A stretch of 64,000 nucleotides of DNA, from the NCBI RefSeq assembly GCF_027107535.1, contig NZ_CP114283.1, positions 930,001 to 994,000 on the forward strand, written 5' to 3'. The translations under genes and the position numbers were made by a program. Shown piece after piece: positions 34,998 through 42,788 of the stretch; position 1 is the stretch's first letter; every line of letters starts with the position of its first letter. The DNA is from Streptomyces aurantiacus. Its GTDB lineage: Bacteria > Actinomycetota > Actinomycetes > Streptomycetales > Streptomycetaceae. The notes under the pieces were generated by a model. It did no database searches and was not told where the DNA came from. It saw only the letters and a program-made list of their open reading frames with translations.

Positions 34998-36692
34998 GTG
35001 CGGCCGGTAGGCAGCAAGTACCTGCTCGAGGAGCCACTCGGGCGCGGCGCCACGGGCACCGTCTGGCGGGCCCGCCAGCGGGAGACCGCAGGTGCGGAAG
35101 CGGCGGTGGCCGGTCAGCCCGGCGAGACCGTGGCGATCAAGGTCCTCAAGGAGGAGCTCGCCAACGACGCGGACATCGTGATGCGGTTCCTCCGGGAACG
35201 CTCGGTGCTGCTGCGCCTGACCCACCCGAACATCGTGCGCGTACGGGACCTCGTGGTCGAGGGTGATCTGCTGGCCCTGGTCATGGACCTGATCGACGGT
35301 CCCGACCTGCACCGCTACCTGCGCGAGAACGGCCCGTTCTCGCCGGTGGCCGCCGCCCTCCTCACCGCCCAGGTCGCCGACGCGCTCGCCGCCAGTCACG
35401 CCGACGGTGTCGTGCACCGCGACCTGAAGCCGGCGAACGTCCTGCTCCAGCAGAACGGCGGCCAGATGCACCCGATGCTGACGGACTTCGGCATCGCCCG
35501 TCTCGCCGATTCGCCGGGCCTGACCCGCACCCACGAGTTCGTCGGCACGCCCGCGTACGTCGCGCCGGAGTCCGCCGAGGGCCGCCCGCAGACCTCCGCC
35601 GTCGACATCTACGGCGCCGGAATCATGATGTACGAGCTGGTCACCGGGCGTCCGCCGTTCGGTGGCGGGTCCGCTCTGGAGGTCCTCCACCAGCACCTGA
35701 GCGCCGAGCCGCGCAGGCCCTCCACGGTTCCGGACCCGCTGTGGACCGTCATCGAGCGCTGTCTGCGCAAGAACCCCGACGAACGGCCCAGCGCGGAGAA
35801 CCTCGCCCGCGGCCTCCGTACGGTCGCCGAGGGCATCGGGGTGCACGCGAACTCCGCGCAGATCGCCGCCGCCGAGGCCGTGGGTGTTCTCCTCGCCCCC
35901 GATCCGGCGCCCGCCGCCGTGCCGGGCATCCCCGGGGCCGCCGACCCCACCCAGGTGCTTCCGCAGGGCGCCGCCGGCTACGACCCGAACGGCGCGACCA
36001 GCGTCCTGCCCCACACGGGCGCGGGCGCCGCCGACCCGACCGCCGTACTGCCCCACCGCGGCGCCGCCGACCCGACCGCGGTGATGCCGCCGGTGCCGCC
36101 GAACCAGCCGGGCGGCGGCCCCGAGGACCCGCACCCCTGGCAGAACCAGCTGCGCGCGGCCCGCGACCGCAACGAGGCGACGCAGGTGCAGTCGTACGTC
36201 GACCCGAACGAGGATCCGCTGAGGCGGCGCCCGCAGCGGCAGGTCGCCCGGCCGCAGCAGCAGCCCCAGCCGCGCCAGCGGCCCCAGCAGCAGCGCCCTC
36301 AGCAGCGGCCGCCGCAGAACCAGCCCGGATACGGCTATCCCCAGGGCCAGGGACAGCAGCCGCAGGGGTACGCCCCGCAGCCGCCCCAGCCCCAGCAGCA
36401 GCGGTACGCCCCGGCGCCGCAGCAGCCCCAGCAGCCCGCGCCGCGTCCGCCGCGCGAGCCCCGGCCGCCCCGGCAGCGCGGCGGCAGTCCGATGAGGATC
36501 CCCGGGCTCGGCTGCCTCAAGGGTTGCCTGTTCAGCATCGTCATCCTGTTCGTCGCCGGATGGCTGGTCTGGGAGCTGAGCCCGCTCCAGGGCTGGATCG
36601 GGACGACCAAGGGGTACTGGGCCCAGCTGTCGGACTGGTTCGGCACGGTCTCCGGATGGGTCGAGAAGCTGGGCGGAGGCTCCGGGGCGTAG
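34998..36692 (+). CDS. pkaA: Transmembrane Ser/Thr protein kinase, PkaA-like
   Basis: This 564-residue Hanks-type kinase has a catalytic domain at about 8-275: glycine loop LGRGATGTVW, VAIK lysine after an extra Ala/Gly-rich insertion of about 20 residues, HRDLKPANVLL and DFG in LTDFGIARL. Residues about 310-400 repeat Thr-x-Val-(Leu/Met)-Pro motifs that look like autophosphorylation and FHA-docking sites. A Pro/Gln-rich segment precedes a single transmembrane helix near 510-530 and a short outer tail without PASTA domains. The GTG at 34998 is 9 bases after GGGAG. The symbol rests on resemblance to the S. coelicolor pkaA-pkaB-prfB order (recollection). The upstream neighbour is an FHA protein. 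Confidence 0.88.
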   Translation: MRPVGSKYLLEEPLGRGATGTVWRARQRETAGAEAAVAGQPGETVAIKVLKEELANDADIVMRFLRERSVLLRLTHPNIVRVRDLVVEGDLLALVMDLIDGPDLHRYLRENGPFSPVAAALLTAQVADALAASHADGVVHRDLKPANVLLQQNGGQMHPMLTDFGIARLADSPGLTRTHEFVGTPAYVAPESAEGRPQTSAVDIYGAGIMMYELVTGRPPFGGGSALEVLHQHLSAEPRRPSTVPDPLWTVIERCLRKNPDERPSAENLARGLRTVAEGIGVHANSAQIAAAEAVGVLLAPDPAPAAVPGIPGAADPTQVLPQGAAGYDPNGATSVLPHTGAGAADPTAVLPHRGAADPTAVMPPVPPNQPGGGPEDPHPWQNQLRAARDRNEATQVQSYVDPNEDPLRRRPQRQVARPQQQPQPRQRPQQQRPQQRPPQNQPGYGYPQGQGQQPQGYAPQPPQPQQQRYAPAPQQPQQPAPRPPREPRPPRQRGGSPMRIPGLGCLKGCLFSIVILFVAGWLVWELSPLQGWIGTTKGYWAQLSDWFGTVSGWVEKLGGGSGA

Positions 36693-36744
36693 CCCCTTCG
36701 ACGGCGACGGGCCGTTCCAGGTGTTTTGGGACTTTGATCCCCTG

Positions 36745-36779
36745 AAATCCCCAGAACCGCACTGCGGTTCTGGGGATTT
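36745..36779 (+). terminator. Strong terminator-like hairpin between pkaA and pkaB
   Basis: A perfect 16-base-pair stem (36745-36760 with 36764-36779) has a 3-base loop ACT and ends ATTTG. Outer complementary arms CCAGGTGT (36717-36724) and ACACCTGG (36784-36791) could extend it. pkaB therefore probably has its own promoter. Confidence 0.75.
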
Positions 36780-36818
36780 GTCGACACCTGGGGGGTGATT
36801 TCCGTCGCCGAAGTGAAG

Positions 36819-36867
36819 GTTGGCGCTACGGGCGCGTAGTTTTGTCGCCAACACGCGCCCGTAGGAG
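36819..36867 (+). promoter_or_regulatory. Interleaved complementary segments overlapping the pkaB ribosome-binding site
   Basis: GTTGGCG (36819-36825) is complementary to CGCCAAC (36846-36852), and CTACGGGCGCGT (36826-36837) to ACGCGCCCGTAG (36853-36864). The pairs interleave, so at most one full helix can form. The second overlaps the AGGAG ribosome-binding site (36863-36867). TAGTTT (36837-36842) between the arms could be a -10 box. Confidence 0.6.
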
Positions 36868-36872
36868 CAGTC

Positions 36873-38108
36873 TTGGTACGGAAGATCGGCAGCCGGTACA
36901 CCGCGCACCAGATCCTGGGGCGGGGCAGCGCCGGCACGGTGTGGCTGGGCGAGGGACCCGAGGGCCCCGTCGCCATCAAGCTGCTGCGTGAGGACCTCGC
37001 GTCCGACCAGGAGCTGGTGGGACGTTTCGTGCAGGAGCGGACGGCCCTGCTGGGCCTCGACCATCCGCACGTCGTCTCGGTGCGGGACCTCGTGGTCGAC
37101 GGCACCGATCTCGCACTCGTCATGGACCTCGTCCGCGGCACGGACCTGCGGACCCGGCTCGACCGGGAGCGGCGGCTCGCGCCCGAGGCGGCCGTCGCCA
37201 TCGTCGCGGACGTGGCGGACGGCCTCGCCGCGGCGCACGCGGCAGGCGTCGTGCACCGGGACGTGAAACCCGAGAACGTGCTCCTCGACATGCAGGGGCC
37301 GCTCGGGCCCGGCGGTGCGCACCCCGCGCTGCTCACGGACTTCGGGGTCGCCAAGCTCATCGACTCACCGCGGCGGACCCGGGCGACGAAGATCATCGGT
37401 ACGCCGGACTACCTGGCGCCGGAGATCATCGAGGGGCTGCCTCCCCGGGCGGCCGTCGACATCTACGCGCTGGCGACGGTGCTGTACGAACTCCTCGCGG
37501 GATTCACGCCGTTCGGCGGCGGGCATCCCGGCGCGGTCCTTCGCCGGCACGTCACCGAGACCGTCGTCCCGCTGCCCGGGATCCCCGAAGAACTGTGGGC
37601 GCTGCTCGTGCAGTGTCTGGCCAAGGCACCGGCCTCCCGGCTGCGGGCGTCCGAGCTGGGCGAGCGGCTGCGTGAGCAGCTGCCGCTGCTCACGGGCATG
37701 CCGCCGCTGGACGTGGACGAGCCGGAGGGCGAGGGGGACGCCGCCTACGAGGACGCGCCGGCCGAGCCGGAGGCCCCGCGGGAGCGGGTGCGGCGCGGTG
37801 CCGTTCCCCTGGTGCCGGGCGCCAAGCCCGACTCGAACCGTGACACGCACACGTCGATGAGGGTCCCGGGGCCGGACGAGCTCGCGGGCGGAGCCCGGGG
37901 CACGGCCCGGGCTCCGCGGGCCGCGGGTGCGCCGCGCCCGGGGTCCGCGCGGCACCGGGCCTCCGCCCGGCGCAGGCGGATCACGCTGGGGGTGGCCGGG
38001 GTCGCCCTCGTCGCCGCCATAGGGGGTGGCGCCTGGCTCGCCACGTCGGGGGACGACTCCGGCGCGACCCCCCAGGACACGGAGACCTCGGCACCGTCCG
38101 CACCGTGA
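36873..38108 (+). CDS. pkaB: Transmembrane Ser/Thr protein kinase, PkaB-like
   Basis: This 411-residue Hanks-type kinase has GRGSAGTVW, VAIK, HRDVKPENVLL and TDFGVAKL in the first 180 residues, with the catalytic domain ending near 270. A charged linker follows, with one transmembrane segment (about 370-392, VAGVALVAAIGGGAWLA) and a short acidic outer tail. The rare TTG start is supported by AGGAG with 5-base spacing. It follows pkaA after a 180-base gap with a strong terminator, so the two are probably regulated separately. The symbol is by synteny recollection with S. coelicolor. Confidence 0.87.
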   Translation: MVRKIGSRYTAHQILGRGSAGTVWLGEGPEGPVAIKLLREDLASDQELVGRFVQERTALLGLDHPHVVSVRDLVVDGTDLALVMDLVRGTDLRTRLDRERRLAPEAAVAIVADVADGLAAAHAAGVVHRDVKPENVLLDMQGPLGPGGAHPALLTDFGVAKLIDSPRRTRATKIIGTPDYLAPEIIEGLPPRAAVDIYALATVLYELLAGFTPFGGGHPGAVLRRHVTETVVPLPGIPEELWALLVQCLAKAPASRLRASELGERLREQLPLLTGMPPLDVDEPEGEGDAAYEDAPAEPEAPRERVRRGAVPLVPGAKPDSNRDTHTSMRVPGPDELAGGARGTARAPRAAGAPRPGSARHRASARRRRITLGVAGVALVAAIGGGAWLATSGDDSGATPQDTETSAPSAP

Positions 38109-38345
38109 GCGAACGGGCCGTCCCCGCCGCCCCTGCCCGTTCCCGTCACACACTCGGGGCGCCGCCCCCGCGCTTCCGCTCCTCGAGCGCCTGAGCGCCT
38201 GAGGGGCGGCCCGTCCGGTGTCCGAGGACGGGGTCGGCCGGTGCGAAGCCGGAATCCGGGGGCGGCACCCCGGAGACCGGCCGGTACGAGAGGCCTCCCC
38301 GCTCTCCGGCCGACCTCACTTGGCGGAGCCGTTACGCTGGGGGGC

Positions 38346-39452
38346 GTGGCAGTCGTCGATGTATCCGAAGAGCTCAAGTCCCTCTCCTCGACCATGGAGT
38401 CGATCGAGGCCGTCCTGGACCTCGACAAGCTGAGGGCAGACATCGCCGCGCTCGAGGAGCAGGCGGCGGCACCGTCCCTGTGGGACGACCCCGAAGCAGC
38501 GCAGAAGATCACCAGCAAGCTGAGCCACCTCCAGGCGGAGGTGCGCAAGGCCGATGCGCTCCGCGGGCGCATCGACGATCTCAGTGTGCTCTTCGAGATG
38601 GCCGAGGAGGAGGACGACCCGGACACCCGTGCCGAGGCCGAGACCGAGCTCGTCGCCGTCAAGAAGGCGCTGGACGAGATGGAGGTCCGGACGCTGCTCT
38701 CCGGCGAGTACGACTCCCGGGAGGCCCTCGTCAACATCCGTGCCGAGGCCGGTGGCGTGGACGCCGCGGACTTCGCCGAGAAGCTCCAGCGGATGTACCT
38801 GCGGTGGGCCGAGCAGCACGGGTACAAGACGGAGATCTACGAGACCTCGTACGCGGAGGAGGCCGGCATCAAGTCGACCACCTTCGCCGTCCAGGTCCCG
38901 TACGCGTACGGGACCCTCTCGGTCGAGCAGGGCACGCACCGGCTGGTGCGCATCTCGCCCTTCGACAACCAGGGACGCCGCCAGACGTCGTTCGCCGGTG
39001 TGGAGGTGCTGCCCGTCGTGGAGCAGACCGACCACATCGAGATCGACGAGTCCGAGCTGCGGGTGGACGTGTACCGCTCGTCCGGCCCCGGCGGCCAGGG
39101 CGTCAACACGACCGACTCCGCGGTGCGGCTGACCCACCTCCCCACCGGCATCGTCGTGTCCTGCCAGAACGAGCGGTCGCAGATCCAGAACAAGGCGTCC
39201 GCGATGAACGTCCTCCAGGCCAAGCTGCTGGAGCGGCGCCGCCAGGAGGAGCAGGCCGCGATGGACGCGCTCAAGGGCGACGGCGGCAACTCCTGGGGCA
39301 ACCAGATGCGTTCGTACGTCCTGCACCCGTACCAGATGGTCAAGGACCTGCGCACCGAGTGCGAAGTCGGAAACCCCGAGGCCGTTTTCAACGGTGAGAT
39401 CGACGGATTCCTCGAGGCCGGAATTCGCTGGCGCAAGCAGCAGGAGAAGTAA
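38346..39452 (+). CDS. prfB: Peptide chain release factor 2
   Basis: This 368-residue factor reads UGA and UAA stops and triggers peptide release on the ribosome. The stop-codon tripeptide SPF is in [15 protein letters not shown] (about residue 205), and the GGQ catalytic motif in [20 protein letters not shown] (about 250). The GTG gives the usual [11 protein letters not shown] opening; TACGCT 7 bases before it suggests a leaderless mRNA, as GGGGGG is too close to serve as a ribosome-binding site. The frame is continuous, so the autoregulatory +1 frameshift of many prfB genes is absent. Confidence 0.96.
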   Translation: MAVVDVSEELKSLSSTMESIEAVLDLDKLRADIAALEEQAAAPSLWDDPEAAQKITSKLSHLQAEVRKADALRGRIDDLSVLFEMAEEEDDPDTRAEAETELVAVKKALDEMEVRTLLSGEYDSREALVNIRAEAGGVDAADFAEKLQRMYLRWAEQHGYKTEIYETSYAEEAGIKSTTFAVQVPYAYGTLSVEQGTHRLVRISPFDNQGRRQTSFAGVEVLPVVEQTDHIEIDESELRVDVYRSSGPGGQGVNTTDSAVRLTHLPTGIVVSCQNERSQIQNKASAMNVLQAKLLERRRQEEQAAMDALKGDGGNSWGNQMRSYVLHPYQMVKDLRTECEVGNPEAVFNGEIDGFLEAGIRWRKQQEK

Positions 39453-39758
39453 GCGACATTTGTGCACGTCGCTTTGTCGACAGGGCAACTGCAGTCCATC
39501 GGACGGCAGTTGCCCTTTGTGTAGGGCGATGTCTGGGTTTTACGTCACACTCACAAGTTGCTGCACCGGTCAAAAGAGCGTGATCTGGACATCGCGGTCG
39601 CAACGACCTTGACGTTGCTTTGAAAAGTGGGAATGGTAACGCGTGGCATGCGTATTTCTGGGGCGCATGTGAAACCGGGGGCTTCCACTGAGCCATCCCC
39701 GACGACGCTGCCCCGGGCGCTGCACCACTGACGATGAGCTACTGGGGGTAGCAACCAG
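39453..39758 (+). promoter_or_regulatory. Intergenic region before the LAETG protein gene
   Basis: After the prfB terminator this 306-base region is comparatively AT-rich. TTGACG (39609-39614) overlaps a small inverted repeat GCAACG (39600-39605) / CGTTGC (39613-39618), and AATGGT or TGGTAA near 39632-39639 could be a -10. No gene was seen. Confidence 0.35.
39482..39518 (+). terminator. Terminator of prfB
   Basis: AGGGCAACTGC (39482-39492) pairs perfectly with GCAGTTGCCCT (39506-39516) and is followed by TT, 30 bases after the prfB stop. Confidence 0.8.
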
Positions 39759-40379
39759 ATGACCAAGAAGACCCGGATCCGGATCGCGCGGATAGCCGCC
39801 GGCACGGTGATCGCCGCCGGTGCCTCGCTGACCGCCGCCGGTGCCGCTTCGGCGCTCGATGTCGGTGTCAACGTGGGCGGCCTGAACGTCGGCGCCAGTG
39901 TCGACGAGAGCGGTGTCGGCGTCGGCATCGGTGTCGAGGACCCGACGACCCCGGCCCCGACTCCCACCGAGCCGACCGAGGAACCGACGGTGATCCCGAC
40001 GGACCCGCCCACCACCGATGAGCCCACCGAGCCCACGGAGGAGCCCACCGAGCCCACCGAGGAACCGACCGACGAGCCCACCGACGAGCCGACCAGCCCC
40101 GGCAACGGTGGCGGAAACGGCGGCAACGGCGGCAACGGTGGCGGCAACGACACCGACCCCGACGGCGGCTCCAAGCCCGTCGAGCAGGGTGCGGGCAAGG
40201 AGAGCCTGACCGACACCGGTTCGGACACCTCCGCCCAGGGCACCGGCGGCGAACTGGCCGAGACCGGCGCCGCCGAGAACGTCACGTTCCTGCTGATCGG
40301 CGCCGCCACGATGATCGCCGGCGGCATCGGTTTCCGTATGCTGCCCCGCCTCATGAACGGCCGCGGCGCCGCTGCCTGA
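39759..40379 (+). CDS. Cell-wall-anchored protein with LAETG sortase motif
   Basis: This 206-residue exported protein has a signal peptide (residues 1 to about 32, basic start then Ala-rich core ending ASA) and a small Gly/Val-rich segment (LDVGVNVGGLNVGASV). A spacer of Glu-Pro-Thr repeats and a Gly/Asn stretch follow. LAETG (about 167-171) is the class E sortase motif used in actinomycetes, followed by a hydrophobic helix and basic tail. The spacer is long enough to cross the peptidoglycan, but the exposed domain is tiny, so an interaction or surface-coating role is more likely than catalysis. A ribosome-binding GGGGG lies about 10 bases before the ATG. Confidence 0.87.
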   Translation: MTKKTRIRIARIAAGTVIAAGASLTAAGAASALDVGVNVGGLNVGASVDESGVGVGIGVEDPTTPAPTPTEPTEEPTVIPTDPPTTDEPTEPTEEPTEPTEEPTDEPTDEPTSPGNGGGNGGNGGNGGGNDTDPDGGSKPVEQGAGKESLTDTGSDTSAQGTGGELAETGAAENVTFLLIGAATMIAGGIGFRMLPRLMNGRGAAA

Positions 40380-40422
40380 CGCAGGTCGCAGGCGGCCCGT
40401 GTGTGAGAGCACGTGAGGACGC

Positions 40423-40459
40423 GAGAAGGGCCCGGAGCCATCGGCTCCGGGCCCTTCTC
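40423..40459. terminator. Strong bidirectional terminator
   Basis: GAGAAGGGCCCGGAGCC (40423-40439) and its perfect complement (40443-40459) give a 17-base-pair stem with a 3-base loop between two convergent genes. Confidence 0.8.
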
Positions 40460-40528
40460 CCTTGTCCGTCTCTCGTGGGCCCTCGTGATCCAGCGCTCTG
40501 CCCGTCACCCTCTGAGGGCGCGTGTCCC

Positions 40529-40720
40529 CTACGCGGTCTGGTGGGCCAGCAGGGCGACCGCCGCGATCAGCACGGCGAGCAGCGCGATCAGCGCCATGGG
40601 GTTGAGGCCTCCGAAGGGGCCCTCCTGCTGCAGTCGCGCGCGGTTCGCGCGGCAGACGGGGCAGCGGCCTTCGTTCACGGGCGCGGCGCAGTTCGCGCAC
40701 ACCAGCCGGTCGTACGTCAT
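40529..40720 (-). CDS. Small zinc-ribbon membrane protein
   Basis: This 63-residue protein has two CxxC knuckles ([20 protein letters not shown], residues 7-26), which should bind one zinc, and a single C-terminal transmembrane helix (about 41-60, [16 protein letters not shown]). The ATG at 40720 is preceded by GGAGG with 8-base spacing, which decides the start; a longer upstream frame has no support. Function is unknown. It is a monocistronic gene convergent with the LAETG gene and divergent from ftsE. Confidence 0.82.
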   Translation of the reverse strand: MTYDRLVCANCAAPVNEGRCPVCRANRARLQQEGPFGGLNPMALIALLAVLIAAVALLAHQTA

Positions 40721-41025
40721 GCGCTCGCCCTCCTTGCACCGGTTCCCACGTACACAACGCCCTCGGGAACGGATACGTTCCCCCTCCACTGTGCCAGGTT
40801 CCTCCGGAGGGCGCGCGGGTTCCCTTGCGGGGGACGGGCAGGCGCCCTGTGCGGGGTGGCGGGGCGGCCCCACGCCCTCCCGGGGCACCGCCCGCTTTTC
40901 TCCCTCGAATGCTGCCCGGGTACAAAAGCACACAACCCTCAAGCAACCCGTCTCGGCGCCTGCGGCGGTGTACCCGGGTCGCGTATGGTCACGCTCATCT
41001 ACTCCCGACGGCCTGTGGTGCATCC
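40721..41025. promoter_or_regulatory. Divergent region upstream of ftsE with a spaced inverted repeat
   Basis: CCCGGGTACA (40915-40924) and TGTACCCGGG (40969-40978) are perfect inverted copies with centres 54 bases apart. TATGGT (40984-40989) is a -10 candidate for ftsE just after the second copy. No gene was seen in these 305 bases. Confidence 0.5.
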
Positions 41026-41715
41026 GTGATCCGATTCGACAACGTCTCCAAGGTCTACGCCAAGCAGACCCACCCCGCTCTGAGGGATGTCTCCCTGGAG
41101 GTCGAGCGCGGCGAGTTCGTGTTCCTGGTGGGATCCTCCGGCTCCGGAAAGTCCACCTTCCTGCGGCTGATCCTGCGCGAGGAGCGGGCCAGCCATGGCC
41201 AGGTGCACGTACTGGGCAAGGACCTCGCGCGCATCTCCAACTGGAAGGTGCCGCAGATGCGCCGCCAGCTGGGGACCGTGTTCCAGGACTTCCGTCTCCT
41301 GCCCAACAAGACGGTCGCCGAGAACGTCGCCTTCGCGCAGGAAGTGATCGGCAAGTCGAAGGGCGAGATCCGCAAGTCCGTGCCGCAGGTGCTCGACCTC
41401 GTCGGCCTCGGCGGCAAGGAGGACCGGATGCCCGGCGAACTGTCCGGCGGTGAGCAGCAGCGGGTGGCCATCGCGAGAGCGTTCGTGAACCGGCCCAAGC
41501 TGCTGATCGCGGACGAGCCCACCGGAAACCTGGACCCGCAGACCTCCGTCGGCATCATGAAGCTGCTCGACCGGATCAACCGGACCGGCACCACCGTCGT
41601 GATGGCGACGCACGACCAGAACATCGTGGACCAGATGCGCAAGCGCGTCATCGAGCTGGAGAAGGGCCGACTAGTCCGCGACCAGGCGCGCGGCGTGTAC
41701 GGCTACCAGCACTGA
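41026..41715 (+). CDS. ftsE: Cell division ATP-binding protein FtsE
   Basis: This 229-residue ABC ATPase pairs with FtsX to control peptidoglycan hydrolases at the division site. It has Walker [10 protein letters not shown] (about 36-44), the [15 protein letters not shown] segment near the Q-loop, [16 protein letters not shown] and [13 protein letters not shown]. The opening [11 protein letters not shown] is standard. The GTG at 41026 lacks a strong ribosome-binding site. ftsX follows 88 bases later in the same direction. Confidence 0.96.
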   Translation: MIRFDNVSKVYAKQTHPALRDVSLEVERGEFVFLVGSSGSGKSTFLRLILREERASHGQVHVLGKDLARISNWKVPQMRRQLGTVFQDFRLLPNKTVAENVAFAQEVIGKSKGEIRKSVPQVLDLVGLGGKEDRMPGELSGGEQQRVAIARAFVNRPKLLIADEPTGNLDPQTSVGIMKLLDRINRTGTTVVMATHDQNIVDQMRKRVIELEKGRLVRDQARGVYGYQH

Positions 41716-41803
41716 CCGCGACCTCCCCGAACTCCCGGCTCCGCCTCCGGGAGCAGGGGGAGGACCCCCACGCATCCGTCACGGAAAGGCCTGAGAAGAC
41801 GCC

Positions 41804-42721
41804 ATGCGCGCCCAGTTCGTTCTGTCGGAGATCGGTGTCGGTCTCCGCCGCAACCTGACGATGACCTTCGCGGTCGTCGTCTCCGTCGCCCTCTCCCTCG
41901 CCCTGTTCGGCGGCTCGCTCCTGATGAGCGACCAGGTGAACTCGATGAAGGGGTACTGGTACGACAAGGTCAACGTCTCGATCTTCCTCTGCAACAAGAG
42001 CGACGCGGAGTCCGACCCCAACTGTGCCAAGGGGGCGATCACCAGCGAGCAGCGGAAGCAGATCCAGACCGACCTGGACAAGATGCCGGTCGTCGACAAC
42101 GTCACGCACGAGACGAGCGACGAGGCCTACAAGCACTACAAGGAGCAGTTCGGCGACTCCCCGCTGGCCGCCTCGCTCACTCCGGACCAGATGCAGGAGT
42201 CCTTCCGCGTCAAGCTGACCGACCCGGAGAAGTACAAGGTCATCGCGACCGCCTTCGACGGCCGGGACGGAGTGCAGTCCGTCCAGGACCAGAAGGGCAT
42301 CCTCGACAACCTCTTCGAGCTGCTCAACGGCATGAACTGGGCGGCGCGGGCGCTGATGGCGATGATGCTCGTCGTCGCGCTGATGCTGATCGTCAACACG
42401 GTGCGTGTCTCCGCGTTCAGCCGTCGGCGTGAGACCGGGATCATGCGTCTGGTGGGCGCCTCCGGCTTCTACATCCAGGCGCCGTTCATCATGGAGGCCG
42501 CCGTCGCCGGACTGATCGGCGGTGGTGTCGCCTGCGCCTTCCTGCTGATCGCCCGGTACTTCATGATCGACCACGGCCTGGCCCTGTCCGAGAAGCTGAA
42601 CCTGATCGACTTCATCGGCTGGGACGCCGTTCTCACGAAGCTGCCGCTCATCCTCGCCACGAGCCTCCTGATGCCGGCGCTGGCCGCGTTCTTCGCGTTG
42701 CGCAAGTACTTGAAGGTGTGA
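41804..42721 (+). CDS. ftsX: Cell division membrane protein FtsX
   Basis: This 305-residue membrane protein has an N-terminal helix near 20-45, an extracellular domain to about residue 180 (with the CNKSDAESDPNCAKG cysteine pair, which may form a disulfide) and three further membrane helices, in the FtsX/MacB layout. The LSEIGVGLRRNLTMTFAVVVSV start and the RRRETGIMRLVGAS loop are family hallmarks. It transmits FtsE ATPase cycles to cell-wall hydrolases outside. It ends just before a perfect terminator hairpin. Confidence 0.96.
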   Translation: MRAQFVLSEIGVGLRRNLTMTFAVVVSVALSLALFGGSLLMSDQVNSMKGYWYDKVNVSIFLCNKSDAESDPNCAKGAITSEQRKQIQTDLDKMPVVDNVTHETSDEAYKHYKEQFGDSPLAASLTPDQMQESFRVKLTDPEKYKVIATAFDGRDGVQSVQDQKGILDNLFELLNGMNWAARALMAMMLVVALMLIVNTVRVSAFSRRRETGIMRLVGASGFYIQAPFIMEAAVAGLIGGGVACAFLLIARYFMIDHGLALSEKLNLIDFIGWDAVLTKLPLILATSLLMPALAAFFALRKYLKV

Positions 42722-42731
42722 CGCATGCCAA

Positions 42732-42765
42732 AAGGGCCGTACCGGCATCCGCCGGTACGGCCCTT
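42732..42765 (+). terminator. Terminator of ftsEX
   Basis: AAGGGCCGTACCGGC (42732-42746) pairs perfectly with 42751-42765 around a 4-base loop, 10 bases after the ftsX stop. Confidence 0.82.
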
Positions 42766-42775
42766 CTCGTTGTCC

Positions 42776-42781
42776 TAGACT
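42776..42781 (+). promoter_or_regulatory. -10 box TAGACT, predicted leaderless start of the S41 peptidase
   Basis: TAGACT lies exactly 7 bases before the ATG at 42789, between the ftsX terminator and the start codon, with no ribosome-binding site. Confidence 0.5.
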
Positions 42782-42788
42782 CACCGGC

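Noticed and set aside
34993..35010. Mini-ORF (ATG, five codons, TAG) overlapping the pkaA start.
   Set aside because: GGGAG is spaced for the GTG at 34998 rather than this ATG, and such short frames are expected by chance.
39950..40100. Tandem repeats in DNA within the LAETG gene.
   Set aside because: They encode the Glu-Pro-Thr stalk, so are low-complexity coding sequence rather than a mobile or CRISPR-like repeat. No CRISPR array was seen anywhere.
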